64,000 bases of DNA from Mesobacillus boroniphilus (GCF_018424685.1 NZ_QTKX01000003.1:124001-188000), one strand, 5' to 3'; numbered from the stretch's first letter, positions 8,191-16,712 are shown. Numbers and translations: made by a program. The notes: a model not told the origin generated them from the letters alone.

Positions 8191-8727
8191 CATTTGTTCC
8201 AAAACTTCCTCGATTTTTGCGTGATCCTCAGGTGATTCATCGATATGCTTCCACAAGAGTTTACCGTCGGCTGAATAGAGCCAGGTTCCTCCCTGGATGT
8301 AGACGTCCTGTGTCTTCATCGATTTCATGACGAATTCCTTTTGTTTCTCATTTTTAGGAATAAAATCTTTAACCTGGCCAGTGATGAATCCGAATCCGGC
8401 TTTAGCCAGCAGCTTCCATTTTGGCATCGTTTTATGGCCCATGCCCCGGTATGCTTGGCGGGAAGGATCCCCGAGTATAGGAAAAGGGAAAGGCCCGAAC
8501 TGGTCAACAAACTGCTTGATAAAAGTTCCTTTTGAAGGGGCAACCGCAACAACCTGGTAGCCTGTTGCTTCAACTTCTGTTATTCGCTCGCGCAACTGCG
8601 CAAGATATGCCCGGCAGACTGGTCAGCCAAGATGACGGACAAATACGACCATCGTCGGTTGTCCCTTGATGGCAGCTTCCAAGGTCAGGGATTTTTCAGG
8701 ATCTGTTGTTTCCAATACATACTTCAT
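8179..8727 (-). CDS. SelL-like / AhpC-TSA peroxiredoxin-like selenoprotein (in-frame UGA at codon 35)
   Basis: Read from the ATG at 8727, which has a full RBS AAAGGAGGT, the gene gives 182 aa with one in-frame TGA (8625-8623). The context is VFVRHLG-U-PVCRAYLAQL: selenocysteine would take the place of the peroxidatic cysteine of this thioredoxin-fold family (commonly RHxGCPxC), followed by the resolving Cys38, a UxxC pair. A stem-loop starts 18 bases after the UGA, with seven-pair arms CTTGCGC/GCGCGAG and loop AGTT, the loop itself 25 bases after the UGA. That fits the known rules for bacterial SECIS elements (loop 16-37 bases away, G in the first loop positions). Protein similarity runs straight through the UGA. 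A start at 8595 after the UGA would lose the active site and has no RBS. Predicted role: thiol-dependent peroxide or disulfide reduction in the cytosol. A sequencing error is the main alternative. Confidence 0.85.
8587..8604 (-). promoter_or_regulatory. Bacterial SECIS hairpin candidate
   Basis: On the minus strand CTTGCGC-AGTT-GCGCGAG, seven pairs including one U-G, apical loop AGUU with G at the second position and the GU step typical of SelB-recognised loops. The loop begins 25 bases after the UGA. Confidence 0.72.
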
Positions 8728-8779
8728 TTCGAAACCTCCTTTCCCCCACTATATACAACATCTTCCTTTTGGGAAAGAA

Positions 8780-8827
8780 TTAACATTCCTTAACAATCCT
8801 TTTCAATTAATTTACAACTCCTTAAAA
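8780..8827 (+). promoter_or_regulatory. PhoP (Pho) box upstream of pstS
   Basis: Five TTAACA-like hexamers start at 8780, 8790, 8800, 8811 and 8822 (TTAACA, TTAACA, TTTTCA, TTTACA, TTAAAA), a 10-11 bp period as in Bacillus PhoP-activated promoters. They end 70 bases before the pstS start. Confidence 0.82.
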
Positions 8828-8896
8828 CCCCATTAATAACTGTCTAGTAATCTTGTACTTGTAGCAACGGACATAATATTTAGGGGGAATTAAGAA

Positions 8897-9868
8897 ATGA
8901 AGAGTTTTAAAAAGTTAGCGATGTTTACTATGCTTGCTTCAGTAATGGCATTTGGGACAGCTTGTTCAGATGGAGAAAGCAACGCGGAAGCAACGAATGG
9001 CTCTAATGAAACTGAAACTCAACTTGAAGGCAGCGTCGTGATCGATGGTTCTGGAACTGTATATCCGTTCATGGCAAAAATGGCTGAGAATTATATGGAT
9101 AAGCAAGAGGATGTTTCTGTAGAAGTAAGCCGCTCTGGGACTTCTGCTGGCTTCAAGAAATTCCTCGTTGAAGACGGAACGGACTACAATGATGCATCAC
9201 GCCAGATCAAAGACGAAGAAAAAGCAAAAGCTGAAGAGCTTGGCATCGATGTGAAAGAAATGAAAGTAGCTTTAGATGGTATTACCATCGTTATTAATAA
9301 AGAGAACGATTGGGCTAAGGAACTGACAAAAGAAGAAATCATTGATATCTTCCTAGCTGAAGGCGGTAAGAAGAAATGGTCTGATGTTCGCCCTGACTTC
9401 CCGGCTGAAGAGATCAAAACATACGGCCCTAACGAAAACCACGGAACATATGAGTTCATGTTCGAAAAGATTCTTGAAGAAAAAGACCTTGTAGAAGGCA
9501 TCAACCTTCAGCAAGACTATGCAACACTTGTTGACCTAGTATCAAAAGACAAGAACGGAATCGGCTTCTTCGGCTATGGATATTATGCAAACAACAAAGA
9601 CAAATTGTCTGCAGTAAACGTTGATTTCGGTAACGGTCCTGTTGAACCTTCTCTTGAAACAATCAAGGAAGACGGCGACTATGCTCCATTCACGCGCCCA
9701 GTATTCACATACTTGAACGTGAACATGGCAAAAGAAAAGCCACAAGTGCTTGACTATGCAATCTTCACTATGGAAAACGCTCAGGATGTAGCAGCAGAAA
9801 CAGGCTTTGCACCACTTTCTGATCAAGACATCCAGTCAACATTGGCTGAACTGCAAGAATTGAAATAA
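8897..9868 (+). CDS. pstS: Phosphate ABC transporter substrate-binding lipoprotein PstS
   Basis: 323 aa, with a lipoprotein signal ending FGTAC. The mature part starts VVIDGSGTVYPFMAKMAENY and holds the phosphate-loop motifs SRSGTSAGFKKF and NGIGFFGYGYY of the PstS/SphX family. It binds phosphate outside the membrane and passes it to PstCAB. A strong Pho box supports induction by phosphate starvation. Oddly, a terminator follows at once and no pstC/A/B genes are nearby, so this is a stand-alone pstS. Confidence 0.93.
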   Translation: MKSFKKLAMFTMLASVMAFGTACSDGESNAEATNGSNETETQLEGSVVIDGSGTVYPFMAKMAENYMDKQEDVSVEVSRSGTSAGFKKFLVEDGTDYNDASRQIKDEEKAKAEELGIDVKEMKVALDGITIVINKENDWAKELTKEEIIDIFLAEGGKKKWSDVRPDFPAEEIKTYGPNENHGTYEFMFEKILEEKDLVEGINLQQDYATLVDLVSKDKNGIGFFGYGYYANNKDKLSAVNVDFGNGPVEPSLETIKEDGDYAPFTRPVFTYLNVNMAKEKPQVLDYAIFTMENAQDVAAETGFAPLSDQDIQSTLAELQELK

Positions 9869-9879
9869 GAAAAATAAAA

Positions 9880-9907
9880 GGATGGGGGAATCCCCATTCT
9901 TTTTTTA
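9880..9907 (+). terminator. Intrinsic terminator after pstS
   Basis: GGATGGGG / TCCCCATT arms, then seven T. Confidence 0.8.
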
Positions 9908-9911
9908 TGGG

Positions 9912-9943
9912 CAAAAAAATAACAGTGATTTCCACTGTTATTG
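9912..9943 (-). terminator. Intrinsic terminator of the small minus-strand gene
   Basis: AATAACAGTG / CACTGTTATT arms, followed on the minus strand by seven T. Confidence 0.75.
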
Positions 9944-9948
9944 CTAAT

Positions 9949-10086
9949 CTAATGACGCCATGAATTTTTGGCGTTATTAATGGCCTGCAGCAAGGAACCT
10001 CTTTCCTCATCTGTTGTTGCGTTCAGCAACCGAAGCTTAAGATCTGCGAGTTTTTGCTTTTCCTCTACGGTCAGCCCCTCCCTCAT
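9949..10086 (-). CDS. Small helical protein of unknown function, 45 aa
   Basis: Sequence starts MREGLTVEEKQKLADLKLRL and ends INNAKNSWRH. RBS AAGGAGGATG lies just before the ATG, and a terminator follows the stop, so it is a complete small transcription unit. Predicted all-helical and charged. Not recognised. Confidence 0.55.
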   Translation of the reverse strand: MREGLTVEEKQKLADLKLRLLNATTDEERGSLLQAINNAKNSWRH

Positions 10087-10259
10087 CTTTTCATCCTCCT
10101 TAAGCTTTTTTTTATGTCTAGATGAAGAGTGTTAAGGGAGATGTATCTTTCCTTCATCCAAGTTAATTATTCCTTGAACACTTAATTGAGAAATAACAAG
10201 AAGGATTGTTGGTTATACTACATTTGATTTCCTTTATTTGTAAAAGAAGAGGCGGATTT

Positions 10260-10790
10260 ATGGTCAATACAATCTATGGGCTGATATGGGCAGGTATATT
10301 AATAAAATGGGGAGACTGGAAGAACTGGAGAAAGTACTATCCAACCGTTCTCTTTTTTATCCTCGGGGACTTTCTCTATATGTACCTTTTGTCGGATCAT
10401 TATCCAATGTGGAGGTATGTTCCTTCACCCGGTGACGAAGAAGCTGGGATCACGAATACGCATATTTCTTTTTCAATCATGGCGATAAAGTATCCGGCGA
10501 CATGCCTGGCGTACTTAGCCCATTTCCCAAAACACGGCTTCATGAAAAAAACACTTTATTATCTGGCGTGGGTGATTGTCTATTTTGCAAATGAGCTCGT
10601 GGATTTACATTTTCAGCTGATCAAATATTTTAATGGCTGGAATCTCTGGTGGTCTGCGCTGTTCAATTCGGTTATGTTCCTCATTTTAAAACTGCATTTT
10701 CATAACCCGCTGTTTGCCTGGATTGCCTCTGTGGTTTTTATCTTGTTTTTATGGAACCAGTTCGATGTGCCGGCAACAGTCTTCCGTTGA
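10260..10790 (+). CDS. CBO0543 family membrane protein
   Basis: 176 aa from the ATG at 10260, which follows AAGAAGAGGCGG; an in-frame TTG at 10206 has no RBS. Five or so hydrophobic segments, with the Trp/Tyr-rich KWGDWKNWRKYYPTVLFF start and the FANELVDLHF motif common in the CBO0543 family of Bacillales membrane proteins. Function unknown. A frameshifted member of the same family lies 200 bp downstream on the other strand. Confidence 0.72.
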   Translation: MVNTIYGLIWAGILIKWGDWKNWRKYYPTVLFFILGDFLYMYLLSDHYPMWRYVPSPGDEEAGITNTHISFSIMAIKYPATCLAYLAHFPKHGFMKKTLYYLAWVIVYFANELVDLHFQLIKYFNGWNLWWSALFNSVMFLILKLHFHNPLFAWIASVVFILFLWNQFDVPATVFR

Positions 10791-10801
10791 TGGCATAAAA
10801 A

Positions 10802-10845
10802 AATAAGCCTGATTCCCTGTGTGGAATCAGGCTTATTTATTTTCC
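10802..10845. terminator. Intrinsic terminator
   Basis: Perfect 15-base arms AATAAGCCTGATTCC / GGAATCAGGCTTATT. Confidence 0.82.
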
Positions 10846-10983
10846 GATTTTGAACTGCTGGTGAATCTGTGAAAGGAGCAGCTCGATTGCGCCATTTCCT
10901 TTCAATTCATACGATTTACTTATTGGATGAAGCATACAGAGATAAGGATAATTGGATAGTGTAATCCGGTCAATTTAAGATAT

Positions 10984-11615
10984 TTATTGGCTTGTGCTGT
11001 CTCTTTTTTTAATCCAGACAAATAAGTCAGTTATTAATTTGGCAAAGATTATTATCGATAAGTAGCTGAGAAATAAGTGAATGTAGTTAATCGATCCATA
11101 CATTCGGAATAACCCTAATCCTACAAGCATGGGTTTAAAAACAAAAGATAGAAATACCGAAGTAAGAATAGAATACAAATAATATTTTTTATTACTGTTT
11201 AGCGTGGATTGATAAATGAATATAAAAATTACTGGAATCAGGCTTGAGTCGAGTGTAAGCCCTGGCAAAGCAGGGATGACAGGAAAGGGATAATTCCAGT
11301 ACCCCAAATTTTTCCCATACAAGTCTTCATATCCAAAAGAAATATGAACACTGTAGCCGTAAAAGAGAATTTGGAAAAGTTTATCTTTATTGATTTTAAT
11401 AAATAGTAAAACTAAGGGGCCAACAGTAAAAGGACCATCAGCCAGTACTCAAAAGACGTGTATAGAGCGTAGTCCAACCAGTACTCATTTAAAGCCTTTT
11501 GCCCTTCCTTTCCCATCTCGACAATCTTATCAAAGCGTGAAAGACGATCATTTTTCAAATTAATCATTCCTTTTAGATCTGCTTTGGATACATATCTATA
11601 GATTGCCATGTTCAA
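10984..11615 (-). pseudogene. CBO0543 family membrane protein, single-base frameshift
   Basis: The first frame (11615-11412) reads MNMAIYRYVSKADLKGMINL to FEYWLMVLLLLAP and stops at TAG. The next frame continues the family pattern without a gap: PLVLLFIKINKDKLFQILFY, then GYWNYPFPVIPALPGLTLDS, to the stop at 10984. Adding one C to the GGCCCC run at about 11418 would restore one frame of about 210 aa with the expected helices. So this is a recent frameshift, phase variation at a short homopolymer, or a sequencing error. Confidence 0.72.
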
Positions 11616-11751
11616 TAATTTCGTATGCGCAGTGTAGAGGTTATGGAAAAATATTGAACAAAAATGAGTAAGTTCATCATAATGGGGGAAAAAGAGGAAG
11701 ACAATGATCCAGAAGAACCTATGGAGATTTTCACTTTCAGGAGGTGCTGTT

Positions 11752-12033
11752 ATGTCGTTTAACTATACCGAAGAAGATGGACGTTTTGTCGCGAAGGATT
11801 CAGATGGACTTGAGGTCGGGGAAGTGACCTTTACTCGTGACGGGGATGATTACCTTGTCATCAACCATACAGGTGTCGACCCGGCGAATCGTGGACAGGG
11901 CGTGGCGGAGGAATTGGTTCGCCATGTTGCGGAAAAGGCGAAGAATGAGGGCTTGAAGGTGGAGCCGGTTTGTTCTTTTGCACAAAAGGAATTCGAGAGG
12001 AAACCTGAATATAAAGAAGTTCTTAAGCAATAG
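11752..12033 (+). CDS. GNAT family N-acetyltransferase (YjdJ-like small type)
   Basis: 93 aa, the short single-domain GNAT class (PF14542-like). The acetyl-CoA loop is GVDPANRGQGVAEELV, and the C-terminus VCSFAQKEFERKPEY matches the group. The ATG at 11752 has RBS AGGAGGTGC; an upstream ATG at 11704 has a weaker context. Substrate unknown. Confidence 0.83.
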   Translation: MSFNYTEEDGRFVAKDSDGLEVGEVTFTRDGDDYLVINHTGVDPANRGQGVAEELVRHVAEKAKNEGLKVEPVCSFAQKEFERKPEYKEVLKQ

Positions 12034-12037
12034 TTGG

Positions 12038-12066
12038 AAGCCTTTGAGTGATCTCAAAGGCTTTTA
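12038..12066 (+). terminator. Intrinsic terminator
   Basis: AAGCCTTTGAG / CTCAAAGGCTTTT arms. Confidence 0.78.
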
Positions 12067-12072
12067 TCCGGG

Positions 12073-12098
12073 TTGACATGGAAATAGCCTCATGATAA
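12073..12098 (+). promoter_or_regulatory. Sigma-A-type promoter of the ring-cleaving dioxygenase gene
   Basis: TTGACA at 12073 and TGATAAAAT around 12093, directly followed by an MhqR-type operator. The YceI gene at 43.6 kb has the same arrangement. Confidence 0.65.
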
Positions 12099-12101
12099 AA
12101 T

Positions 12102-12119
12102 TATCTCGAATTCAAGATA
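12102..12119. promoter_or_regulatory. MhqR-type operator 1 (dioxygenase gene)
   Basis: TATCTCGAATTCAAGATA, one mismatch from the perfect palindrome TATCTCGAATTCGAGATA seen at 43570. It lies just after the -10 region. Confidence 0.75.
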
Positions 12120-12177
12120 TTATGTTTTTTTCAAAGTGGATAAGGATAAAGTAATGATAGATATTTTTTTGTATCAA

Positions 12178-12195
12178 TATCTCGGTTTCGAGATA
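12178..12195. promoter_or_regulatory. MhqR-type operator 2 (dioxygenase gene)
   Basis: TATCTCGGTTTCGAGATA, seven-base arms, in the 5' leader just ahead of the RBS. Confidence 0.75.
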
Positions 12196-12209
12196 AAGGG
12201 GGAGACAAC

Positions 12210-13193
12210 TTGAACGAATTAAAAGGAATTCACCATGTTACAGCTATTACAAGCAGCGCGGAAAAGAACTATGAGTTTTTCACATATGTTTTGGGGATGC
12301 GTCTTGTAAAAAAAACAGTCAACCAGGATGATATCCGCACATATCACTTATTTTTTGCGGACGATAAAGGGTCAGCGGGCACGGATATGACATTCTTTGA
12401 TTTCCCAGGGATTCCAAAGGGTTCTCATGGAACGGACGAGATTTATAAAACTGGCTTCCGTGTGCCGACCGATGCGGCGCTGGAATACTGGGTGAAGCGT
12501 TTTGATAAATACGACGTCAAGCATACGGGCATCAAGGAATTGTTCGGCAAGAAGACAATTTCATTTGTCGATTTTGATGATCAGCAATACATGCTGGTTT
12601 CAGATGAGTTCAACAAAGGCGTAGCTTCAGGGACTCCATGGCAAAACGGTCCGGTACCGTTGGAGTACGCAATTACAGGCCTTGGACCGATCCACATCCG
12701 CATCTCACGCTTCGATTATTTTAAAGAAGTATTGGAAAAAGTCATGCACATGCGTGAAGTAGGGCAAGAGGATTCCTTGCACCTATTTGAAATGGGTGAA
12801 GGCGGGAATGGCGCACAGGTCATTGTTGAGGACAATAAAGTGCTTCCGGCGGGACGCCAGGGATTCGGCACCGTGCATCATGCCGCATTCCGTGTTGCCG
12901 ATACTTCAGTACTTTATGAGTGGATCGAGCATATGAAGGCGGCGGGATTCGGAACATCTGGCTATGTCGACCGATTCTTCTTTGAATCATTGTATGCACG
13001 TGTGGCACCAGGAATCTTGTTTGAATGGGCAACAGACGGACCAGGTTTCTTGGGTGACGAACCATACGAAACTCTTGGTGAAAAATTGTCATTGCCGCCG
13101 TTCCTCGAATCGAAGCGGGAGCAGATCGAGGACTTTGTGCGTCCGATTGATACAGTCCGCAGCACGCGTGAAATTGAAAAAGAGTATCTATAA
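12210..13193 (+). CDS. mhqO: Ring-cleaving dioxygenase, glyoxalase/VOC fold (MhqO/MhqA type)
   Basis: 327 aa with two VOC halves: IHHVTAITSSAEKNYEFFTY at the N-terminus and GTVHHAAFRVADTSVLYEWI in the middle, each supplying metal ligands. Members of this family in Bacillus are induced by quinones and catechols and are repressed by the MarR-type regulator MhqR. The two operators upstream fit that. The WrbA-like quinone reductase gene follows 66 bp downstream, so the two likely share a transcript. The symbol is by family resemblance; it could equally be called mhqA-like. Confidence 0.85.
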   Translation: MNELKGIHHVTAITSSAEKNYEFFTYVLGMRLVKKTVNQDDIRTYHLFFADDKGSAGTDMTFFDFPGIPKGSHGTDEIYKTGFRVPTDAALEYWVKRFDKYDVKHTGIKELFGKKTISFVDFDDQQYMLVSDEFNKGVASGTPWQNGPVPLEYAITGLGPIHIRISRFDYFKEVLEKVMHMREVGQEDSLHLFEMGEGGNGAQVIVEDNKVLPAGRQGFGTVHHAAFRVADTSVLYEWIEHMKAAGFGTSGYVDRFFFESLYARVAPGILFEWATDGPGFLGDEPYETLGEKLSLPPFLESKREQIEDFVRPIDTVRSTREIEKEYL

Positions 13194-13259
13194 GCAAGTT
13201 TGTCATAGAAGATTAGTGGAAATACCTTAATGTAGGATCAAATAAGGGAGGCAATCAAT

Positions 13260-13865
13260 ATGGTCAAATTAGCAGTGATTTTTTACAGCATGAGCGGAAC
13301 GAATGTACAGCTTTCGAAATGGGCTGCAGAAGGCGCAAAAGAAGCTGGAGCAGAAGTGAAGGTTTTCAAAGTGAAGGAATTAGCGCCTGAATCAGCGATT
13401 GAAGGCAATGAAGCATGGAAAGCAACTGTTGAAAACACAAAGGATATCCCTGAAGTAACTCCAGACGATCTTGAATGGGCAGACGCGATTATCTTCAGCG
13501 TACCTACACGATTTGGAAACATGCCATCCCAGATGAAGCAATTCCTTGACACGACAGGCGGCCTATGGGCTCAGGGCAAGCTGGTGAATAAAGTCGTGAG
13601 CGCCATGTCATCCGCGCAAAATCCGCATGGCGGACAAGAAGCTACTATCCTGTCTCTGTACACTACGATGTACCACTGGGGTGCGATTGTCGCAGCGCCA
13701 GGTTATACCGATCCAGTAACATTCGGAGCTGGCGGCAACCCATACGGCACAAGCGTAACCGTCGACCAGGACGGCAATATGGTTGAAGACGTCGAAGCAG
13801 CGGTAAAACACCAGGCGAAGCGCACTGTGACTGTCGCTGGATGGGTTAAGAATGGAAATCAATAA
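13260..13865 (+). CDS. NAD(P)H:quinone oxidoreductase, WrbA family flavodoxin-like
   Basis: 201 aa. The FMN-binding flavodoxin loop is VIFYSMSGTNVQLSKWAAEG; the second FMN loop is SVPTRFGNMPSQMKQFLD and the third SAQNPHGGQEATILS, as in WrbA. It would reduce quinones by two electrons, avoiding semiquinone radicals. RBS AAGGGAGGCAATC precedes the ATG. Position after the MhqR-controlled dioxygenase suggests joint induction by quinones. Confidence 0.88.
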   Translation: MVKLAVIFYSMSGTNVQLSKWAAEGAKEAGAEVKVFKVKELAPESAIEGNEAWKATVENTKDIPEVTPDDLEWADAIIFSVPTRFGNMPSQMKQFLDTTGGLWAQGKLVNKVVSAMSSAQNPHGGQEATILSLYTTMYHWGAIVAAPGYTDPVTFGAGGNPYGTSVTVDQDGNMVEDVEAAVKHQAKRTVTVAGWVKNGNQ

Positions 13866-13872
13866 ACACTGG

Positions 13873-13905
13873 AAAAGGCGAACATTGAGAATGTTCGCCT
13901 TTTCA
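13873..13905 (+). terminator. Intrinsic terminator
   Basis: AAAAGGCGAACATT / AATGTTCGCCTTTT arms. Confidence 0.85.
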
Positions 13906-13924
13906 TGTTCTTTTATATGTTTTA

Positions 13925-13990
13925 AGCCGATAGTAGGGCTCTATCGGATAAACAGAAGGAGGAATCTCGAGAAAGTGTCCGATAGGTTTG
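13925..13990. repeat. 1.5-copy member of the 52-bp unit family
   Basis: CCGATAG occurs at 13927 and again at 13979, exactly 52 bases apart. The first copy is part of a palindrome CCGATAGTAGGGCTCTATCGG, and AAAGTGTCC precedes the second, as in arrays B and C. The rest of the 13906-14215 gap holds nothing else I can identify. Confidence 0.6.
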
Positions 13991-14215
13991 TTTCTGAATG
14001 TATTTTAAAAAAATTTAATCACAGTCTGAAAACCTGCGAGATAAAATTAGTCTAACCACTATGTGATCAGGCTGTTGTCGCATTCTAAGCCCCTGAATCC
14101 TAAACAATAGTCAGCTTCATCAATCAGTGGGGAGGGTATATTAAGTAACAGGAAGAATACATTAATGGATATGAAAAATGCACGAAGGTATAGTGAATGT
14201 AAAGGAGGTAATACA

Positions 14216-15676
14216 ATGACTAATAAGTATGCTGGCTGGAATATTGATAATAGCTATTCGCGTCTGCCTAAAATATTTTATAACCTGCAGAAGCCAACTC
14301 CTGTGGAAGCACCGGAAGTGGTTATCTTCAATGAGTCGCTTGCGGAAGAGCTTGGGCTAAATCCCGAAGCAGTGCAAGCTGCTGAAGGGGCTGCTCTGTT
14401 TGGCGGCAACGAGATACCTGAAGGAGGTACTCCGCTTGCCCAGGCATATGCAGGACATCAATTCGGCCATTTCACCATGCTCGGTGACGGCAGGGCGGTA
14501 CTGCTGGGAGAGCAGATTACTCCTGATGGTGAGAGGTTTGACATTCAGCTGAAAGGCTCAGGTCGGACACCATATTCCCGTGGCGGTGATGGCCGTGCAG
14601 GCCTGGGGCCGATGCTCAGGGAATTTATCATCAGTGAAGCGATGGTAGGATTGGGAATCCCGACTACAAGAAGTCTGGCAGTGGCGACAACGGGGGATCA
14701 AATCATCCGCGAAACAATGCAGACCGGAGCGATCCTTACGCGTGTGGCAGCAAGCCACCTAAGGGTTGGAACTTTTCAATTTGCCGCGAACTGGGGAAAG
14801 ACAGAGGATCTTCGGGCATTAGCTGATTATGCGATCGACCGCCATTATCCTGAAGTTGAAGGTGAGGATAACGGCTATCTTTCCTTTTTGAAAAAAGTGA
14901 TCAAGCGTCAGGCAGCATTGATTGCGAAGTGGCAACATGTTGGTTTTATCCACGGTGTCATGAATACGGACAACATGACGATCAGCGGTGAGACGATTGA
15001 TTATGGACCTTGTGCTTTCATGGACACATATGATCCGGCGACCGTTTTCAGTTCAATTGACCGGGAAGGCCGCTACGCTTATGGTAATCAACCGTATATC
15101 GGTGGCTGGAATCTGTCGCGGTTTGCTGAAGCCCTATTGCCTTTGCTGCATGAAGATGAAGACGCAGCGGTAAAGCTGGCGGAAGAAGCCCTCTCAGAAT
15201 TCCCGGAAATATTTGAGTCAGAATTCATATCCGGAATGAGATTGAAACTGGGTATTTTTAATGAGGAAAAAGAAGACAAGGCGCTTATTTCCGATCTCCT
15301 CAATTTAATGCATACACATAAGGCTGACTTTACGAATACGTTTAAAGCCCTGACCTTTGATCAGTTTGAAGGGTCAGAGTTGTTCAAGTCTGAAGAGTTC
15401 AAGAAGTGGCATGAAAAATGGCAGGAAAGACTCGGACGCCAGGAGCAATCAAAGGAAGACTCACAGGAACTGATGCGTGACAGCAATCCGGGCGTCATTC
15501 CGCGCAACCATAGGGTTGAGGAAGCACTGGAGGCCGCTGTAAATGGTGACTTAAGTGTCATGGTGAAGTTGCTCGAAGTGCTTGCCAACCCATATGAGCA
15601 CTCAGTTGAACAGGCCGAATACTGCAAGCCGGCACCGCCATCGGCCCAGCCGTACAAGACTTTTTGCGGGACATAA
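14216..15676 (+). CDS. selO: SelO (YdiU/UPF0061) protein adenylyltransferase, cysteine form
   Basis: 486 aa, the pseudokinase-fold AMPylase family. Visible motifs: [40 protein letters not shown] (nucleotide-binding Lys/Arg loop), [10 protein letters not shown] (catalytic-loop equivalent) and [13 protein letters not shown] (metal-binding Asp). Known SelO proteins transfer AMP to Ser/Thr/Tyr of proteins linked to redox balance. The C-terminus ends YKTFCGT, and this Cys stands where eukaryotic SelO has selenocysteine. The ATG at 14216 has RBS AAAGGAGGT; an in-frame ATG at 14165 does not. Confidence 0.93.
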   Translation: MTNKYAGWNIDNSYSRLPKIFYNLQKPTPVEAPEVVIFNESLAEELGLNPEAVQAAEGAALFGGNEIPEGGTPLAQAYAGHQFGHFTMLGDGRAVLLGEQITPDGERFDIQLKGSGRTPYSRGGDGRAGLGPMLREFIISEAMVGLGIPTTRSLAVATTGDQIIRETMQTGAILTRVAASHLRVGTFQFAANWGKTEDLRALADYAIDRHYPEVEGEDNGYLSFLKKVIKRQAALIAKWQHVGFIHGVMNTDNMTISGETIDYGPCAFMDTYDPATVFSSIDREGRYAYGNQPYIGGWNLSRFAEALLPLLHEDEDAAVKLAEEALSEFPEIFESEFISGMRLKLGIFNEEKEDKALISDLLNLMHTHKADFTNTFKALTFDQFEGSELFKSEEFKKWHEKWQERLGRQEQSKEDSQELMRDSNPGVIPRNHRVEEALEAAVNGDLSVMVKLLEVLANPYEHSVEQAEYCKPAPPSAQPYKTFCGT

Positions 15677-15677
15677 G

Positions 15678-15707
15678 AGAAAAGCAACGCTGCAGCGTTG
15701 CTTTTCT
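15678..15707. terminator. Bidirectional intrinsic terminator
   Basis: AGAAAAGCAACGCTG / CAGCGTTGCTTTTCT perfect palindrome between convergent genes. Confidence 0.85.
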
Positions 15708-15721
15708 TGTGCGAATTTTTA

Positions 15722-16597
15722 TTAACCCCGCATAAACGATTCGTACCATTTATCCCAGTCAAAGCCGAGTGAGTAAGTGACAGATTTGGACTCCAGTTTT
15801 GGACAGTCATGGACACAGCTGCCGCCAATGATGAATTTGAGTGAAGTGTTCGTTTCAAGGCATGACTGTATCCAGTTTTCTACCGTTTTGACCGGAGCGG
15901 GATTTGTCATCGAAATTGCGACAACGGAAATGTTCCTCATTTTCATCAGATCTTCTAATCCTTCGAGAGGAGTATTCGGACCAAGATAGATCACGTCATT
16001 TCCCTTTTTCTTTAAAAACAAGCTAAAGACCATCAACCCGATTTGATGATGCTCTCCTTCTGGGCAGAATGCCAACACTTTCGGAAGGGCATGGTTCACA
16101 GGCAGAACCCTCAGGAATTGGGTGCAGCGGTTAATGATGAACTGCGAAGAAAAATGTTCCTGGGCAACACTGATGGTGCCAGTCTCCCATTCGTCCCCAA
16201 CCTTATACAAAACCTGAACTAATATGTGGTGGAACACCTCTTCATAGTCATACAAGGAAAAAGCAAGGTCAGCAATCCGGTTTGCCTCTTGGGTATCAAG
16301 GCTGACAAGAGCCTGATAAAGCTGTTCCGTTAATTCTTCGAATTTGTCACTGACATGTGGAGGTGACGCTGGAGCAGGGGGAGATTCCCGCAGAAGCCTG
16401 ACGGCGTCACTGATTTTCATATTCTTTTCGTGTACCTGTGTCTTGATCCACTTGAGTGTTTCTAAATCCTTTTCGTTATATAAGCGATGCCCGCCCTCTG
16501 TCCGGGTAGGCGTGACAACGGTGTATCGATTTTCCCATGCGCGAATTGTCACAGCCGGGATATCAAGCAGCTCCGAAACTTGCTTAATGCTATACAA
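15722..16597 (-). CDS. MerR-family regulator with cobalamin-binding domain (CarH/LitR type photoreceptor)
   Basis: 291 aa: an N-terminal MerR helix-turn-helix (IKQVSELLDIPAVTIRAWEN), a helical bundle, and a Rossmann-like B12 domain. The bundle holds W137 and E147-H148 in exact Wx9EH spacing, the motif that caps the adenosyl group in CarH. The B12 domain holds ExHxxG (E182-x-H184-x-x-G187), which supplies the lower axial histidine. CarH/LitR proteins bind DNA as tetramers with adenosylcobalamin in the dark and fall off in light. Three copies of one palindromic motif fill the gap to the divergent DUF378 gene, so autoregulation and control of that gene are likely. Confidence 0.88.
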   Translation of the reverse strand: MYSIKQVSELLDIPAVTIRAWENRYTVVTPTRTEGGHRLYNEKDLETLKWIKTQVHEKNMKISDAVRLLRESPPAPASPPHVSDKFEELTEQLYQALVSLDTQEANRIADLAFSLYDYEEVFHHILVQVLYKVGDEWETGTISVAQEHFSSQFIINRCTQFLRVLPVNHALPKVLAFCPEGEHHQIGLMVFSLFLKKKGNDVIYLGPNTPLEGLEDLMKMRNISVVAISMTNPAPVKTVENWIQSCLETNTSLKFIIGGSCVHDCPKLESKSVTYSLGFDWDKWYESFMRG

Positions 16598-16620
16598 ATA
16601 TTTTCACCTCCACTAATAAG

Positions 16621-16639
16621 TTATACAAAAATTGCACAA
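16621..16639. promoter_or_regulatory. CarH/LitR-type operator copy 1
   Basis: TTATACAAAAATTGCACAA, directly before the regulator's start region. Confidence 0.65.
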
Positions 16640-16693
16640 AACAAAAGCCTTAATATCGGGTATTTGAAAAAAAATAAAAAATGTTTGATAATT

Positions 16694-16712
16694 TTGTATA
16701 TGTTTTGTATAA
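16694..16712. promoter_or_regulatory. CarH/LitR-type operator copy 2 (inverted)
   Basis: TTGTATATGTTTTGTATAA, the reverse complement of the pattern of copies 1 and 3. Confidence 0.65.

Noticed and set aside
8179..8595. Peroxiredoxin-like gene starting at ATG 8595
   Set aside because: No RBS there, and it would lose the first strand and the catalytic UxxC/CxxC motif; the strong RBS is at 8727.
10843..10930. Minus-strand frame MLHPISKSYELKGNGAIELL
   Set aside because: Short, overlapping the terminator of the CBO0543 gene, with no RBS; probably a gene remnant.
11405..11425. Stop-codon recoding in the CBO0543 gene
   Set aside because: The stop is TAG and the similarity continues in another frame, so a frameshift explains it better.
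15650..15676. Selenocysteine in the SelO C-terminus
   Set aside because: The codon is TGC for Cys in FCGT and the gene ends in TAA; no TGA is read through.
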